Shown one piece after another: positions 1 to 10,809 of a DNA stretch of 64,000 nt. The notes beneath the pieces are model-generated. The model had not been told where the DNA came from and searched no databases. It saw only the letters and a program-made list of their open reading frames with translations. Source of the DNA: Zopfochytrium polystomum. Its lineage: Eukaryota; Chytridiomycota; Chytridiomycetes; Chytridiales; Chytridiaceae. The translations under genes were made by a program, and so were the position numbers. The stretch lies in assembly GCA_025765615.1 (NCBI GenBank), contig JAIVFJ010000021.1, forward strand, positions 434,001-498,000. Reading direction: 5' to 3'. The stretch's first letter is position 1, and every line of letters begins with the position of its first letter.

Positions 1-1582
1 CTAGCAGCACAAGGTATGCTATCTGCGAGCGAGAGTCATGGCGGGAGTTGAATGATGCGTCCGCGTATCCAACAGGTTGAGGGTTGCCGTCTGCACTGTA
101 GCGAAGTCCAACTGTGGCGGTGGCCTTGACATACCCAACAACATCCAACAGCTCACGCCAATGCCGTCTGCATGGATCCTGGGCAAAGGAGCCAAGTAGA
201 CTGACACTGAGTGCGAGGTCTGGTCTGGTTGATGTCGCTGCGTAGTTGAGGCTGCCAATCACACGGAGATACTCAGTGCTGTTGACACTCTCTTCGTCAG
301 GGTCGATAGATTCTGGAACGCGAGGGGTGAGCTTGGAGGTAGTCTTAAGTGGTGCGCCTCGAGGCCTCACAGCGCCGTGTTCAGCCTCAAAGCGAGATAG
401 GAAGTTTCGGATGAAGTTAGCTTGGTGAATGATTGTGAAGTTTGAATCACGGATAACTTCCATTGAGAGAACGTAGGTGAGCTTCCCAAGCTCCCGAAGC
501 TTGAACTCCCCCTTGAGGTCAGCAATCGCATCCTTGATAGCAGCAGTGTGACCGAACAAGGGGAGGTCATCAACATAGGTGAGGATGAAGCAAATTCCAT
601 GCTGGTTCTGCCGCCAGAACAAGCATGGGTCCGCCCGACTCTGCTGGAATCCCTTCGACCGTAGGTGTGCTGCAAGGCGCAGGTACCAAGTCCGACCTGA
701 TTGCTTCAGCCCGTATAATCCCTTCCGGAGTAACCAAACCATTCCAGGGAGGATTGGTACACCAGATGGCGGCGCCATGAAGATGGGGACATCGAGTATT
801 CCGTACAGGTAGGCTGAGGAGATGTCGATCATCTCCATGTCCCAGCCATACAGGGTGCTGAGGGCAATCATCCATCGGAGAGTGTTACCTCGAATTACTG
901 GCGAGTATGTCAGAGTGAAGTCAACGCCGGGCTGCTGCGTGAAACCACGAGCAACAAGTCTCGCGCGAAATCGTTCGATGGTGCCGTCGGGTTTGAACTT
1001 CAGCTTGTATACCCACTTGCAACTCACAATGTTTGTGTTGGGTGGAGCTGTGGCTTCGATGAATACGCCCATGCTGCGGAGCATGCTCAGTTCGTACTCT
1101 TCAGCCTCTCTCCACTCTTTGGCAAAGGGTGAAGCCATGGCCTCCTCGTGCGTCAGCGGATCCTTGTATGTGTCAGGTGACACTCGAACTGTGTTGGAGT
1201 TGACATTGAAAGCGAAGAGTGGTCTGTCTTCGTCGTCTGAGTCTGACATGTACACAGATTGATCGTCGTTGTCGTCAGAGTCCTCATATGGTCCGCACGC
1301 AAATAACGCATCTGGCACGTCAGGAGCACTCTCAGCAGCAGGTGGGTCACTTGGCATGGCTGGTTCCGCCGCATCACTGGGCCTTCCACCCCTAGCGATG
1401 TGAGTGTCCCAGGCTTGCGTGGGCGCAGAGCCCCACCCCACGGGGCTCTCACCATCCACGGCCACCGGAACCTCTGCGCTGGGCTGAGATGCCACGTCTA
1501 CAAAGCCGCTGGGCCCACTGCCCCTAGCGCCGCTGGAAGGACGGTCCCCAACCACACCAGTGGTGCCCTGTGCTATGGCTCC
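1..1582 (-). CDS. copia Pol part 2: reverse transcriptase and start of RNase H (partial)
   Basis: From the intron acceptor at 1582 to the window edge I read one open frame of about 527 codons with no stop. It begins with a low-complexity acidic linker (DSDDNDDQSVYMSDSDDED), then the copia RT start (THEEAMASPFAKEW, CKWVYKLK), the RARLVARGFTQ and YGLKQS blocks, and the catalytic YVDDL at 563-577. It ends inside RNase H (GYADASF). The C terminus lies outside the window. These are standard copia RT landmarks, so assignment is firm even though the frame is incomplete. Confidence 0.93.
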
Positions 1583-1698
1583 CTGCATGTGTGATGGTTT
1601 TGGTGGGATGAGGTTGTGTTAATTGTTTTGATGTGTTTTGAAGAGGTAAAGGGTATAGAGAATTGTTTGTTAGTATGGTGAATCTCAGGGTTACTCAC
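1583..1698 (-). other. Predicted spliceosomal intron between copia integrase and RT
   Basis: On the minus strand a 116-bp segment starts GTGAGT, contains ATACTAAC (branch-point match) and ends GCAG. The integrase exon ends in phase 0 and the RT exon resumes in phase 0 at 1582. The length is not a multiple of 3, so retention shifts frame and meets a stop at 1573-1575. The copy at 54-55.6 kb has the same acceptor context (GCACAG then an acidic linker), which supports a real, shared intron. Confidence 0.75.
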
Positions 1699-3590
1699 CA
1701 GTTGGTTGTTGGTTGGGTTCTTTCTTGGTCGTCCACGTTTCTTCTTTGGTGGTGGTAGGTCAGGGTCAATGCTGGGGACCACTACTGTTTCTGGTGATGC
1801 AGTTTGTGGTGGTGGTTCAGGCAGTGGCTCTGCAGGTGGTGGTTGTTGTGGAGCTAGTGACGACTTTGGTGGTCGCCCCCGCTTCTTCGGTGTTGGCACT
1901 GTCTGTGCTTTGTCGTGCCCCACCTTCTGCTGCTGCTTCTGCACTTTTTGCTGCAGTGCCTGCTGGAGAATCTGCTCTGCATGAATGACTGATTGGACTG
2001 CCTTTTCACATGCTGGGTGACTGAAGTCTGAAAGTGGTGGGAGGTTAACGCTGATGCTCTCAATCCCCCCCCTCACAGCGTGAACCCCAGTAAAAGGAGG
2101 GAACTTGTCTTCAATGAAGACAATGTCATGGTAGCGCTGGTAGATGATGCGCTGCTCTTGGAGCTCCCACAACACCGAAACTGATCGTGAAACAGAGCCG
2201 AGGTAGACAGCTGGACGGCCCTTGGGGTCAAGTTTCTTGCGAAGAGTTGGGCTGACCCGGTAGAAGCACTTGGAACCAAAAGTTCGAAAGTGGCTAACTT
2301 GTGGAGGTACGTGGTGCCGGCCCTCGTGCGGTGAGAAGATGCCTCGCTGTACATTTGGGAGGCAGTTCTTGATTTGCGAGGCTTGCCGATACGCATAGCT
2401 CCAAAAGGTGAGAGGAACATTGGGGGGCGCCAAGGAGAAGAGAGCGAGTCATATCCGTCACAATCTGGATGTGGCGTTCTGCAACCGAATTCATCTGTGG
2501 GGTTCGCGATGGCGAAGGTTTGAGCTGAATGCCACGCGAATCGCAGAAGGACTTGAACGTCTGGTTGAAGTTTTCTTTTCCTCGATCCAGGCGGATGATC
2601 TGGATTTTTCGTCCCTCAGTTTTCTCAAGGAAAAGGATTAACTTAATAAGGAATGGTAAGGCGTCGCTCTTTCGGGGGATGGGCTCATTCCATGAATAGC
2701 GGGTGCTCTCGCAAACAACAGTGACTGCGTAGTTGCAGCCGTCAAAGGAGGTGATGGGGATTGAGTTGACATCAACGTTGAGGGTGTGTGCGAAGGGAAT
2801 TGGCTCATCAGGACGGGCTGTGAAATTCTTCTGGCGCATCTTGGCCGCAACGCAGATCTCGCACTTGGGGACGTGAGAGGTGTTGAGCAGTGGAAGGTCT
2901 GCTGTCGTTCGGTGGTGAAGCATGTAGCCAAGGCGCTGGAAGCCGACATGACCCAGTGCGCGATGCAGCCGCTCAACCTCAGCGATGCGAAGTTGTTCTG
3001 CTTTGGTAGCGACTGGTGATGGGCCGTCAGGTGATGGAAAGGTCTCCTGATGAACCATTGCAATGGTAGCAGCAGCTGTGTGACTGAGTCGATGAAGCTT
3101 TGAGTTCTTGGTGACGAGGAAGTGAAGTCCTGAGCGTTTGACACAGCGGCCAATGGGGGACTCGTCACTAGTTTTCAAGATAACACCAGGGCGGCCTTTG
3201 AACTTAGAAAAGAAAAACTTCCCATCTTCTTGAAGGTCGTTTGTGGCGAGGAGACTGTAAAGAGCGCTTGGAGCGTAGCAGGCTTCCTTGATTACAATCT
3301 CCACACCGTTTGGAAGAGGGATTCTTGCTGGTCCAACGCCTTTGATTTTGAGCGGGGTGGAGTCTTTGTCAATGGTTCCAACAGACGAGGTGCGTTCGGT
3401 GTAGGATGTGAAAAGGTGGGCGTCTTTGAGAATGGTCTTGACACAGCCAGAGTCGACAACGATGGGTGATTCCTTGAACATGGTGGGTGACGATGATGAA
3501 AGGGCGAGGTGTTTGGGGATATGAGGTGCTGGTTGGAAGTTAGAGGTCTGCTTTTGACGTGCCCGAGGTGGGTGCCTCGGGCCAACTAAA
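1699..3590 (-). CDS. copia Pol part 1: aspartic protease and integrase (frame-broken)
   Basis: The protein opens with the protease motif VVDSG just after an ATG at 3481, but its frame is open back through the gag stop. It continues into an HHCC zinc-binding region (LHRALGHVGFQRLGYM ... CEIC) and an integrase core with a DVN aspartate, an LDRGKE aspartate and a glutamate in NSVAER, the D,D-35-E triad. At 2422-2427 a run of six C (sense strand) breaks the frame; the downstream frame resumes with an integrase C-terminal part (FWSYAYRQA, FGSKCFYR) and AT-hook-like KKKRGRPRK motifs. One missing base in the C run explains the break. The exon ends at 1699 before a GTGAGT donor. Confidence 0.85.
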
Positions 3591-4899
3591 AATCCGACGA
3601 ATACTCCCCAGGGTCGCTCCTGCCAGTCTCGCTATCGTCAATAGATGGCACGTCACTGGTGCTGCCTGTGGCGATAAGTGCGACTGGCTCGTCCCGTTTC
3701 CTCATGATGCAGTGTTTTGCAAAGTGGTTCTCCTTCCCACAATGGTGACATAGCACTGATTTCCCCAGTGGCGCAACTCCTTGTCGCTGATCCTGAGCTG
3801 TAGCGCCTGGGGTGTTGGCCTCAGGCGCTGCGCCATGTGCAGCTCGATTTTCTGCTCGTCTCTGAGTTCGGGAGGTGTGGTGTCCACGTCGCTCAGAATG
3901 CCGTTCTGCATGCCGTTCTCTACCCTGTCGCCCAGCGCGGCCACCCCGGCCATGGCGGCGCCCACCACGGATTTCTCTGCCTTGGTGGTGTTGCTCAGCC
4001 TGGTGGGAGCGCCTTTGCTCTGGGCGGTCGTGGAAATTGCTAAGTAGTGCAGCCTCATTGACTGGCTCCGCTAGTGGTGCGGCAGTTGGTCCTCTAGGTT
4101 TGTTACGGGCTTCCATAGTCTTGAGGAAGGCAAAGAGGGCAGTCATGTCTGTGATGGTGTTGTTGTCCACTCGAGATAGATAGTTCTCAGTTCGAATGTG
4201 CCAGTACTCTTCGTCCTCTAAACATTCTGTCAGTTGGTCCACCATTGACTCAAACTTCAGCATTTCGTTGATTTTGCCTAAGACACCCCTGGGGGCAAGG
4301 CTCCTGACTTCGGCTAGGTCTCTATAGTGCTTCTCAAATATAGGTTGAAAATCAGCAATCTTCCCCCCCGGTTCAATCTTGAGGGCAGCAATCTTGCGAA
4401 TCATTGCACGCGCCTGTGCTTCGTCAATGCGTCCAATTTTCCTCTTGAGTTCTTCAAGTGCCTGAAAGACAAACTTAATACCACTGATTTTATGTTCAAG
4501 AGTCTCGCTTATGTGGTTGTAGATGTGCAGCATCCCAGCCCGATTTTGGTCATAGGTTCCCGGGAAGACGTTTGCATCATCGCTAAATGTCCAGTAGCCA
4601 ACATATTCTGGGTTGTTTGGGACGTACTCGTGGGTGATATGCATGACTTCCCATTCGTTATATCCAGCTGGGGGGTTTGCTGACCAGAACTTGAAGTGCT
4701 CAGGGACGGCAGGAATTGCGGCGGTTGTGTCCGTAGCGGGAACTGCTGGGGCAGCAGCAACTTTGTGCGCAAGTCGGACACGGACGGCAGCACTTGCTTG
4801 CTTACTGGCAAAATGCCCCTCCACATAGTCCATCCATCTTGTGAAGTCGACAGGGTTGACTAGCTGACGGTGCAGGAGCTTCACACTTGGCTCGCTCAT
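3586..4899 (-). CDS. copia Gag (nucleocapsid) protein
   Basis: This 437-residue frame begins at the first in-frame ATG (protein start MSEPSVKLLHR). It has the architecture of a copia Gag: an N-terminal helical region with conserved tryptophans, a basic Arg/His/Gly-rich stretch, and a C-terminal CCHC zinc knuckle (CHHCGKENHFAKHC) that binds element RNA during particle assembly. It ends at a TAG directly preceded by a run of five T. The protease frame is already open there in the -1 frame, so translation could continue by slippage. Similarity is judged from motifs only. Confidence 0.85.
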   Translation of the reverse strand: MSEPSVKLLHRQLVNPVDFTRWMDYVEGHFASKQASAAVRVRLAHKVAAAPAVPATDTTAAIPAVPEHFKFWSANPPAGYNEWEVMHITHEYVPNNPEYVGYWTFSDDANVFPGTYDQNRAGMLHIYNHISETLEHKISGIKFVFQALEELKRKIGRIDEAQARAMIRKIAALKIEPGGKIADFQPIFEKHYRDLAEVRSLAPRGVLGKINEMLKFESMVDQLTECLEDEEYWHIRTENYLSRVDNNTITDMTALFAFLKTMEARNKPRGPTAAPLAEPVNEAALLSNFHDRPEQRRSHQAEQHHQGREIRGGRRHGRGGRAGRQGRERHAERHSERRGHHTSRTQRRAENRAAHGAAPEANTPGATAQDQRQGVAPLGKSVLCHHCGKENHFAKHCIMRKRDEPVALIATGSTSDVPSIDDSETGRSDPGEYSSDF

Positions 4900-4949
4900 C
4901 GCATTAGGGGAGAACAAAGGTAACAGCTGGAACAAGAGAAGTTAAAATG

Positions 4950-5387
4950 AGTGTTCCACAGCACTTTCAACTGAAGCTGGTGAATCGATCACTCAGAGTT
5001 CGACGGGGTGCAGTCACTTGGTGGGTAGGAATTGATAGTGATTGTGTGGAATTCAGTGTCGACGGCGTTGAGACCGATCGCAATTGTGAAGGTTGGCAGT
5101 GGCTGTTTAGCTGACTGGTGAAGACGATCGCTTTCTCGACACGGTGGACAGCTTCAGTTCGATTCCTCGATCGACAGTCGCTCAATCGCTTTTTGGGTAG
5201 CCTCCTTTAACGGTGGAGAACTATCCCTCGTAAGGTGTTGAAATTCGACACGTCGAGTGTGATCTCGGGAGCGACGATGTGATCGCGATCTCGGGTTGCT
5301 CGTGTGGTTGCAGGAAAGGGCGTGACAAGTCAAGTTTTTTTCTTCTGTCAATACATCCATTTTCTCTCGCGAGGGCATATTCCAACA
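4950..5387 (-). repeat. 5' LTR of the copia element (inner end not resolved)
   Basis: On the minus strand the sequence starts TGTTGGAATATG at 5387. It shares several blocks with the LTR at 54,174-54,494, including the CTTGACTTGTCAC segment and an ATTTCAAC block. The inner end is not pinned down: I could not find a clear CA terminus followed by a recognisable primer-binding site, so 4950 is a rough limit set by the gag start at 4899. Confidence 0.6.
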
Positions 5388-6100
5388 ATTTCGCTCTTTT
5401 TGGCTTTTCCGAAACCAGAATGTTTGTCATGAGCTGTGGATGCACGGGAGCTAAAAAAAAAAAAAAAAAAAACAAGAAATCAAACTGGTTGCTAAGGAAG
5501 TGCAGTTTGGTGAAAAGCCCCCGTCACTGATATCGTCTGTGATTCCGTATTATCCTTTTTCTCTTGAAAATCATCATCTCCAACGCGATGGATTGCCGGT
5601 GGAGGAACTGCCTGCAATTTGTTTGTGAACATCTTGGTTCGCACGTTTGTCAGAGAATGTCCGAAAAACCGGCCCTGCGTTGCGCTGTGAACGGCGCACT
5701 CAAAAAAAGACCTCAAGCCAGTCACCTCATTCTGGCGTGGAGGAGTGTTGAGGGAGGAAAGGGCAGTGGTGCCTGTTGAATTGTGATGTTCGAAACAAGA
5801 AAAAGGTTGGAATGCAACCCTCTCCTCATCACGTGTTTGGCCGAAAGATTTCACGAACAGCATTTGGAATGATTGGCGAGCACCAACCCCTTTGGCGTTG
5901 TCCAACTGGTGAAGCCAAAAGACCATGTCCCAGATCGCGGGTGCGTGTGTAATACTTTTGATGTGTGTGCCAACCCAAGCACAAAAATTAAGGCAATCTC
6001 AGCACGAATGAGAAGCATGACTTTGTAAATTTACTCCTCTCGGCCTGCGAATAGTGCGAACAAGTAGCGTGTCAAGTCCGCTCCTCCCGAATAAGTTTTC

Positions 6101-6135
<35 letters not shown>

Positions 6136-6203
6136 AAAAGTCAAAAAGCGCAACCAGAAACAACAAACAACCTTTTGGAAAAAAAGAAAAGGAAACGGAA
6201 ACA
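5388..6203. other. Non-coding interval with homopolymer and (TG)n upstream of a membrane-protein gene
   Basis: Outside the copia LTR there is an A run at about 5454-5471 and a (GT)n tract at about 6103-6133, just upstream of the ATG at 6204. A 144-codon minus-strand frame (5492-5926) shows no recognisable motif and I do not call it. The interval probably holds the promoter and 5' UTR of the downstream gene; no TATA box is obvious. Confidence 0.5.
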
Positions 6204-7646
6204 ATGGCGAGGGGCAAGTCAAGCAGCCTCACGCCAAAGACGACGACGGCGGCTACTGGTCCTGATGCAGGCGCAGATGCAAGCGCCGATGCAAGCAGCC
6301 GCCGCACGAGCATCCTCACGCCCGCCCGCTTCCTCGCCTTCCTGGCGACAGGCATGGTCGGCGGCCTCGCTGCCGCTGAGCTCGCAAAGATCCTCTCCGC
6401 CTACTCGGTCGACCTCACCTGCCCCGCCTCGCTGCAAGACTACCTCGCCATCCAGCGCACCCACAACCTGACCGACGGCTCCAGGCTCTCCTCCCCGCCA
6501 CCCTCGTCGTCGTCGTCAGATGACTTTGCGGCCGCCGTCGCGCGTCTCGACGCGATCGACCCCTCGGGCGCCGCGCGCTTCGCAGTCAGCCCCGTGCACT
6601 ACCTCCACACGGGCCTCCACCCGTCCTTCGACGCCTGGAACTGCTTCGGCACCGGCTTCTTCCGCGACGTCGCCACGGGCCCGGCCGCCGAGCCCGCGCA
6701 GATCTTTGCCCTCCACACCGCCGCAATCTACCTCGCCTTTACGCTCCTGGTCGCCTTTGAGCGCACCCGCAAGTCCACTACCTTCCCGGCAAACTCGCTC
6801 GCCGTCCTGGGAACCACGGGCCAGAACTTGGGCGCGTGCCTCGCCGTCTCCGTCTTTTGGCTCATCCCGTGGTTCTCGTGCTACCCGACCGCCGCGACCG
6901 CACCGCGCCCCCCGCGCAAGAACTCGGCCGCCGCCGCCGCTGTGAAACAACCCGCCCGCCCCTCGCCCCTCGCCGACCCCGCCCACCTCGCCGCGGCAGC
7001 CGCGTCCGTCGGTCTCGTCTCGTTGGCTTTTGCGCTCGTCGGCGTCCGCCAGATCCTGCCCTACGCCTTCCTCCCCTTCCAGTACCTCCCCGCCCTCCTC
7101 CCCCTCGTCATCGCCGTCGCAACACCGCTCGCGACCCTCCTATTCCCCACCACCAACACCACCACAACCACCACCGCCGCATCCCGCCGCGCCGCCGCCT
7201 CCCGCGCCGCCATCGGCTGGTACAAGCTCTTCCAGGCCGCCCTCGCCGTCCCCGACCTCCTCGCCCTCGCCACCCTCGCCAAGCTCCTCCTCCTCGACCC
7301 CTCCACCACCGACCCCTCCGCAACACCGCCCACAACCTCCCTCTCCACCCTCCTCACCGCCCGCTTCGCAGACCGCGCCTCGCGCGACCTCCCCGCCTGG
7401 TTCCTCGTCGTCGACGCCGCCGCCCTCGCCGCGTCCGCCTTCGTCTGGGTCGCCGCCGAGCTCGGCGCCGACGACGCGTTCCGATTCCTCGTCGCCGCCG
7501 TCGTGCTCGGACCCGGGTCTGCGCTGATGGGCGCCGCGGCCGCGAGGGAAAGGAGGATCGAGGAGCTGGTGGCGAAGGAGGAGGTGCAGGAGAAGGGGAG
7601 GGGGGAGGACGGCGTTGAGGGGAGGGCGAGGAAGAAGGCGTTGTGA
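6204..7646 (+). CDS. Multi-pass membrane protein of unknown family
   Basis: Single-exon frame of 480 residues. I chose the ATG at 6204 because the open frame upstream only translates a (TG)n repeat. About seven or eight hydrophobic segments can be seen: near residues 42-60 (FLAFLATGMVGGLAAAEL), then IFALHTAAIYLAFTLLVAFE, LGACLAVSVFWLIPWFSCY, LAAAAASVGLVSLAFALVGV, LPALLPLVIAVATPLATLLF, a PDLLALATLAKLLLL segment, FLVVDAAALAASAFVWVAAEL and a last FLVAAVVLGP segment. The C-terminal tail is charged (Glu/Lys/Arg). I do not recognise the family. It converges with the SRR1-like gene; a (GT)n-rich 3' flank lies at about 7696-7755. Confidence 0.75.
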   Translation: MARGKSSSLTPKTTTAATGPDAGADASADASSRRTSILTPARFLAFLATGMVGGLAAAELAKILSAYSVDLTCPASLQDYLAIQRTHNLTDGSRLSSPPPSSSSSDDFAAAVARLDAIDPSGAARFAVSPVHYLHTGLHPSFDAWNCFGTGFFRDVATGPAAEPAQIFALHTAAIYLAFTLLVAFERTRKSTTFPANSLAVLGTTGQNLGACLAVSVFWLIPWFSCYPTAATAPRPPRKNSAAAAAVKQPARPSPLADPAHLAAAAASVGLVSLAFALVGVRQILPYAFLPFQYLPALLPLVIAVATPLATLLFPTTNTTTTTTAASRRAAASRAAIGWYKLFQAALAVPDLLALATLAKLLLLDPSTTDPSATPPTTSLSTLLTARFADRASRDLPAWFLVVDAAALAASAFVWVAAELGADDAFRFLVAAVVLGPGSALMGAAAARERRIEELVAKEEVQEKGRGEDGVEGRARKKAL

Positions 7647-7689
7647 TGTTGCACGGGGTGAGGGAGTGAGAGAGATATGAGAGGGAGAG

Positions 7690-7760
7690 AGAGAGAATGT
7701 GTGTGTGTGTGTATGTGTGTGTGTGTGTGTGTGTGTTTGCGTGTGTGTGCGTGCGTTGCT
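7690..7760. repeat. (GT)n microsatellite after the membrane-protein gene
   Basis: Imperfect GT/GTAT/GTGC dinucleotide tract in the presumed 3' flank of the 6204-7646 gene. Confidence 0.8.
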
Positions 7761-8021
7761 GGTGTGAGTGTGTGGGTGCAAAGTGTGAATGAGTGATTGA
7801 AATGGGGAGTCCGTTGCGCAACCTCGTTCCGAGTTTGACTGGGGGGGGTTATGAAAAACGAGCCTGGGTCATCTCTATATGGGGCTTTTTTTTTTCGTTC
7901 TTTTCCTTCCCGTTTTCTATTTCGGAGGCATTTCGGGGGTAAATGCAGGGAAGACCAACAACGCCAGTCCCACAAATAAAAAGTCTCAACAAAACGAAGA
8001 AGAACCCATACGACGCCAAAA

Positions 8022-8022
8022 C

Positions 8023-8055
<33 letters not shown>
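8022..8055. repeat. Poly-A tract (poly-T in the SRR1-like transcript sense)
   Basis: About 30 consecutive A on the plus strand immediately downstream of the SRR1-like stop codon. Confidence 0.85.
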
Positions 8056-8058
<3 letters not shown>

Positions 8059-8065
8059 TTTCGCC

Positions 8066-9807
8066 TCACACCACCTCCCCGTCCGCGCTGCGCCCCGGGC
8101 CCCCCGCCGCCCCCACCGCCCAGAACCCGTCGCCCAGCGCCGCCATCGCCGCCGCATCGAACCAGTGCGCGCTCGTGTCGTTAAACACGTACGGCCCCAC
8201 GTGCGCCGGCGCCGGCGTCGGCAGCGGGTGCTCGGTCGCGTGCGGCGCTTTTTTGGGGGGGGGGGGGGGGGGGGTTTGTTCGTAGTAGTTGTGTGTTTTG
8301 TGCGAAGGGGGGGTTGGGGGAAGAAAGGCGACGGATGGCGTGAGAGAGGTTCAAAGCGAGAGGGAAGGCGGCTGTGGAGTTTTTTCCTCCTCTGGGGAAT
8401 GAAAACATATATACCGATTTTGACCAGGAACGGCGACTGCGCGGCGAGCTTGCGTTGGTTGGGCCTGGTTTTTTGGGAGGTATGGGGTGTTAATTTTCCA
8501 AAAGGAATCCCGCACACTGATTAACACACACACACACACACACGAAAAACAGAAACCAACAACACCACCACCACCCACATGAGCGAGTACGCGTCAAAAC
8601 TGTTGCCGACGACCACCAGCCGCGACAGCGCCTCTGCCGACCAGTTGGCGCGGACCACGTTGTTGTACAGGACGTCGCCGCAGTGCGGCATGTAGAAGAG
8701 CGTCGGCGAAGTCGCGGCGCGCGCGCCGTGCTGTTTGTTTGCAAAAGGGTGGGGGGGGGTTAACAAGGGGGAAGACGGGGGGGGAAGCAATTTGAAAGAG
8801 AAAGAGTGAAACACCTCGTTGGATGCGATCACGGCAAAGCCAAAGCGCTGTGCGATTTCGACGTCGAGCGGAGTCAGGACGGGGTCGAAGAGTTCGGCGT
8901 TGGGTATCTGTGCGTTTTTTTTTTCGATTTTTTTTTTTTTTTGTAGGATGACGTTTCCGCGGAGAAAGAAACAAAAAAAAAAAAAAAAGAAAAAAACGCC
9001 CCCCTCCAACAAACCTTCCATTCCTCGACCAGCAGCACACACAGCGCAAACTGGTGTTGCGACGTGAGCGACGTCGAAAGCGGCCCGATGCCGTAGCAGA
9101 CGCACAGCGACGGCCGCGCGTCGGCCGGTGCGGTCGCGACAAGAGGGGGGCAGGATGCGCGGAGACCTGCGGTCGGGGGGTTGAGGTGGTGACAGATCCC
9201 TTGTGTGTTAGGCCTTTAAAAAGCGAAATGGGGGCGCAAGGACCCAGCAAATGCACGTTTACCCGACACAAGCCGTCCGAAAAAGTCGGACGCGCGGGTG
9301 GTTTCTCTGTTGACAGGAGTCGCGATCAGTTGCCCTTGACGAGGCAACAAAGAAAAGAAACAAAAAAAAAAAAAAAAGAGAAAAAAAAGAAGAAACTAAT
9401 ACCCACATGTGCCGACGCAAGGCGGCGACCACGGCATCGGCCGACCCTGTGCTGCTGGTTCCATCGTGGGTGACGGCGGACCGGCGCCCCGATTGGCGGC
9501 GCCGTCGGCCGGTCGGCGAAGACGGTCTGAAGGCGCCGCCGTCGTGGTGGATGGATTTGGATGGAGAGGATGAGGAGGAGGAGGAGTGGGAGGGTGCAGG
9601 GGCGTTGGGAGCGGCGTTGGCAGTACTGGGGGTGATGGTGGTGGTGGTGGTGGTGGTGGTGGTAGCTGCAGTGGCCGTCGTCGTCGCCGCCGCCGGCCGC
9701 GGTGGCCGTGCTGCTGGATGATGGGGATCTTCACGGTGCGGGCTCCTGAAGGTGTTCTTGTTCTGGCGCCGCTGCCGTGTGACAAGGACGAATCCGTCGG
9801 CCTCCAT
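8066..9807 (-). CDS. SRR1-domain protein
   Basis: I assembled seven exons on the minus strand: 9807-9407, 9306-9263, 9166-9015, 8907-8815, 8730-8579, 8464-8415 and 8247-8066. They sum to 1,074 nt, exactly 358 codons including the stop, and every junction keeps frame. Landmarks of the SRR1 family appear in order: CVCYGIG, FDPVLTPLDVEIA, ASNE, PTLFYMPHCG, LYNNVV, VVVGNSF and the C-terminal FNDTSAHWF. Arabidopsis SRR1 and budding-yeast Ber1 belong to this family, with roles proposed in clock function and heme or tubulin biology; the biochemical role is unsettled. The N-terminal ~130 residues are low-complexity. Introns carry A, T and G homopolymers. Confidence 0.88.
8257..8274. repeat. G18 homopolymer in SRR1-like intron 6
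   Basis: A run of about 18 G (poly-C in the transcript) lies a few bases upstream of the last acceptor, where a polypyrimidine tract belongs. Confidence 0.85.
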
Positions 9808-10358
9808 TGTGTGTTGGTGTTGTTGTGATGGATGGGTTGATGGAATTGGATTGGTGGGTTTTGAATGGAACCATTGGAGTGGGGCTTTTTGGGCTGTCTG
9901 TCTGTCTGTCTGCCCGTGCGTACTGTGTAAATATGGCCAGCTGGCGGCAGTCATTCAAATGAACAACAAAAGTCGCGGGCAGTCGTCATGGTCCGCTCCG
10001 CCTCGGCCTTTTTCATCCGGCTCTGTCTCTGGCTCAGCTCCATCGTGGACCCCTCCTCACCCTCTCACTGTCAGAGAGCGACACACACAGACAGACAGAC
10101 AGACGCGCGTACGTTTCTTTCAGGCCTAAACAAAAAGGGGGAAAACAGGGAAAAATAATCGCGCGGCCGTCGCGGCGGGCGTCTCTGCATTGTTGGTTTC
10201 ACCCCTTGCGCTGATTTTGATTGGTCGACCCAGTTCATTTTTTTTGTTCATTTGTTTTGTTCACTTGTTGTTGCTTGTCTCCAAATCTCCCTTTCCTGCT
10301 TGCTCTCTTTCCTGCTGCTGCTCTCTGCTCCAGAGCCTCTTTCTGCCTTCCCGCCGCA

Positions 10359-10431
<73 letters not shown>

Positions 10432-10809
10432 TCGCTCTCTCTCTCTCTCTCTCTTACCTTCTCCCTATCCATTTACCCTTTCTTCATATTCGCCCAAGGC
10501 TTGCCTCCTTGCAACCGCCAACCCTGACAGAACTTGCTCCTTCCCGTTGCCCACTTCGCCGCCTGCCTGCCGTGCCTGCCGTGCCTGCCGTGCCTGCCCT
10601 GCCTGCCCCTGCCTGCCTTTCGCCCTTGCAGCATCTTTGCGTCGCGCGCGCGCCGACAGACGTTTTGCACTCTGTCGCCAAGGATTCCATTTCTTCGAAT
10701 TTCTTTATTCAACCCTCCCTTTCTCCCCCCAACCCACCCACTCACGCAGCACCTCCCCTCCCGGAACCAACACCAACATCAACACGACCCTGCACCACCC
10801 CCCCCCGCG
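9808..10809. promoter_or_regulatory. Shared upstream region of the divergent SRR1-like and RasGEF genes
   Basis: About 1 kb separates the SRR1-like ATG (9807, minus) from the RasGEF ATG (10,810, plus). It holds a CTGT repeat near 9893-9912, an ACAG repeat near 10,086-10,105, a long (CT)n tract at about 10,361-10,454 and a short TGCCTGCCG tandem at about 10,560-10,620. CT-rich tracts just upstream of start codons are common in fungal 5' leaders. I see no convincing TATA box; the promoter role is inferred from position. Confidence 0.5.
10361..10454. repeat. (CT)n microsatellite
   Basis: About 94 bp of CT dinucleotides interrupted by only two short CCT/CG changes, in the presumed 5' leader of the RasGEF gene. 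Confidence 0.92.

Larger units (their letters stand above)
1..5387 (-). mobile_element. Ty1/copia-type LTR retrotransposon, truncated by the window edge
   Basis: Read on the minus strand, the order is 5' LTR, gag with a zinc knuckle, aspartic protease, integrase, reverse transcriptase, then the start of RNase H, which runs off the left edge. Protease-integrase-RT order defines the copia superfamily. The LTR begins at 5387 with TGTTGGAATATG, the usual copia terminus, and the same 12 bases begin the LTR of a second copy at 54,494. The 3' LTR and any target duplication lie outside the window. Frame breaks (one in integrase) suggest this copy may not encode an intact polyprotein. A spliceable intron separates integrase from RT. 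Confidence 0.93.

Noticed and set aside
5492..5926. 144-codon minus-strand open frame
   Set aside because: No domain or compositional sign of coding, lies between an LTR and a promoter, and has no ATG-led partner exons.
6889..7640. Long Arg/Pro/His-rich frames overlapping GC-rich genes (also at 18-19 kb and 29.9-30.5 kb)
   Set aside because: Shadow frames created by high GC3 in the real genes; compositions are typical of antisense or shifted reading.
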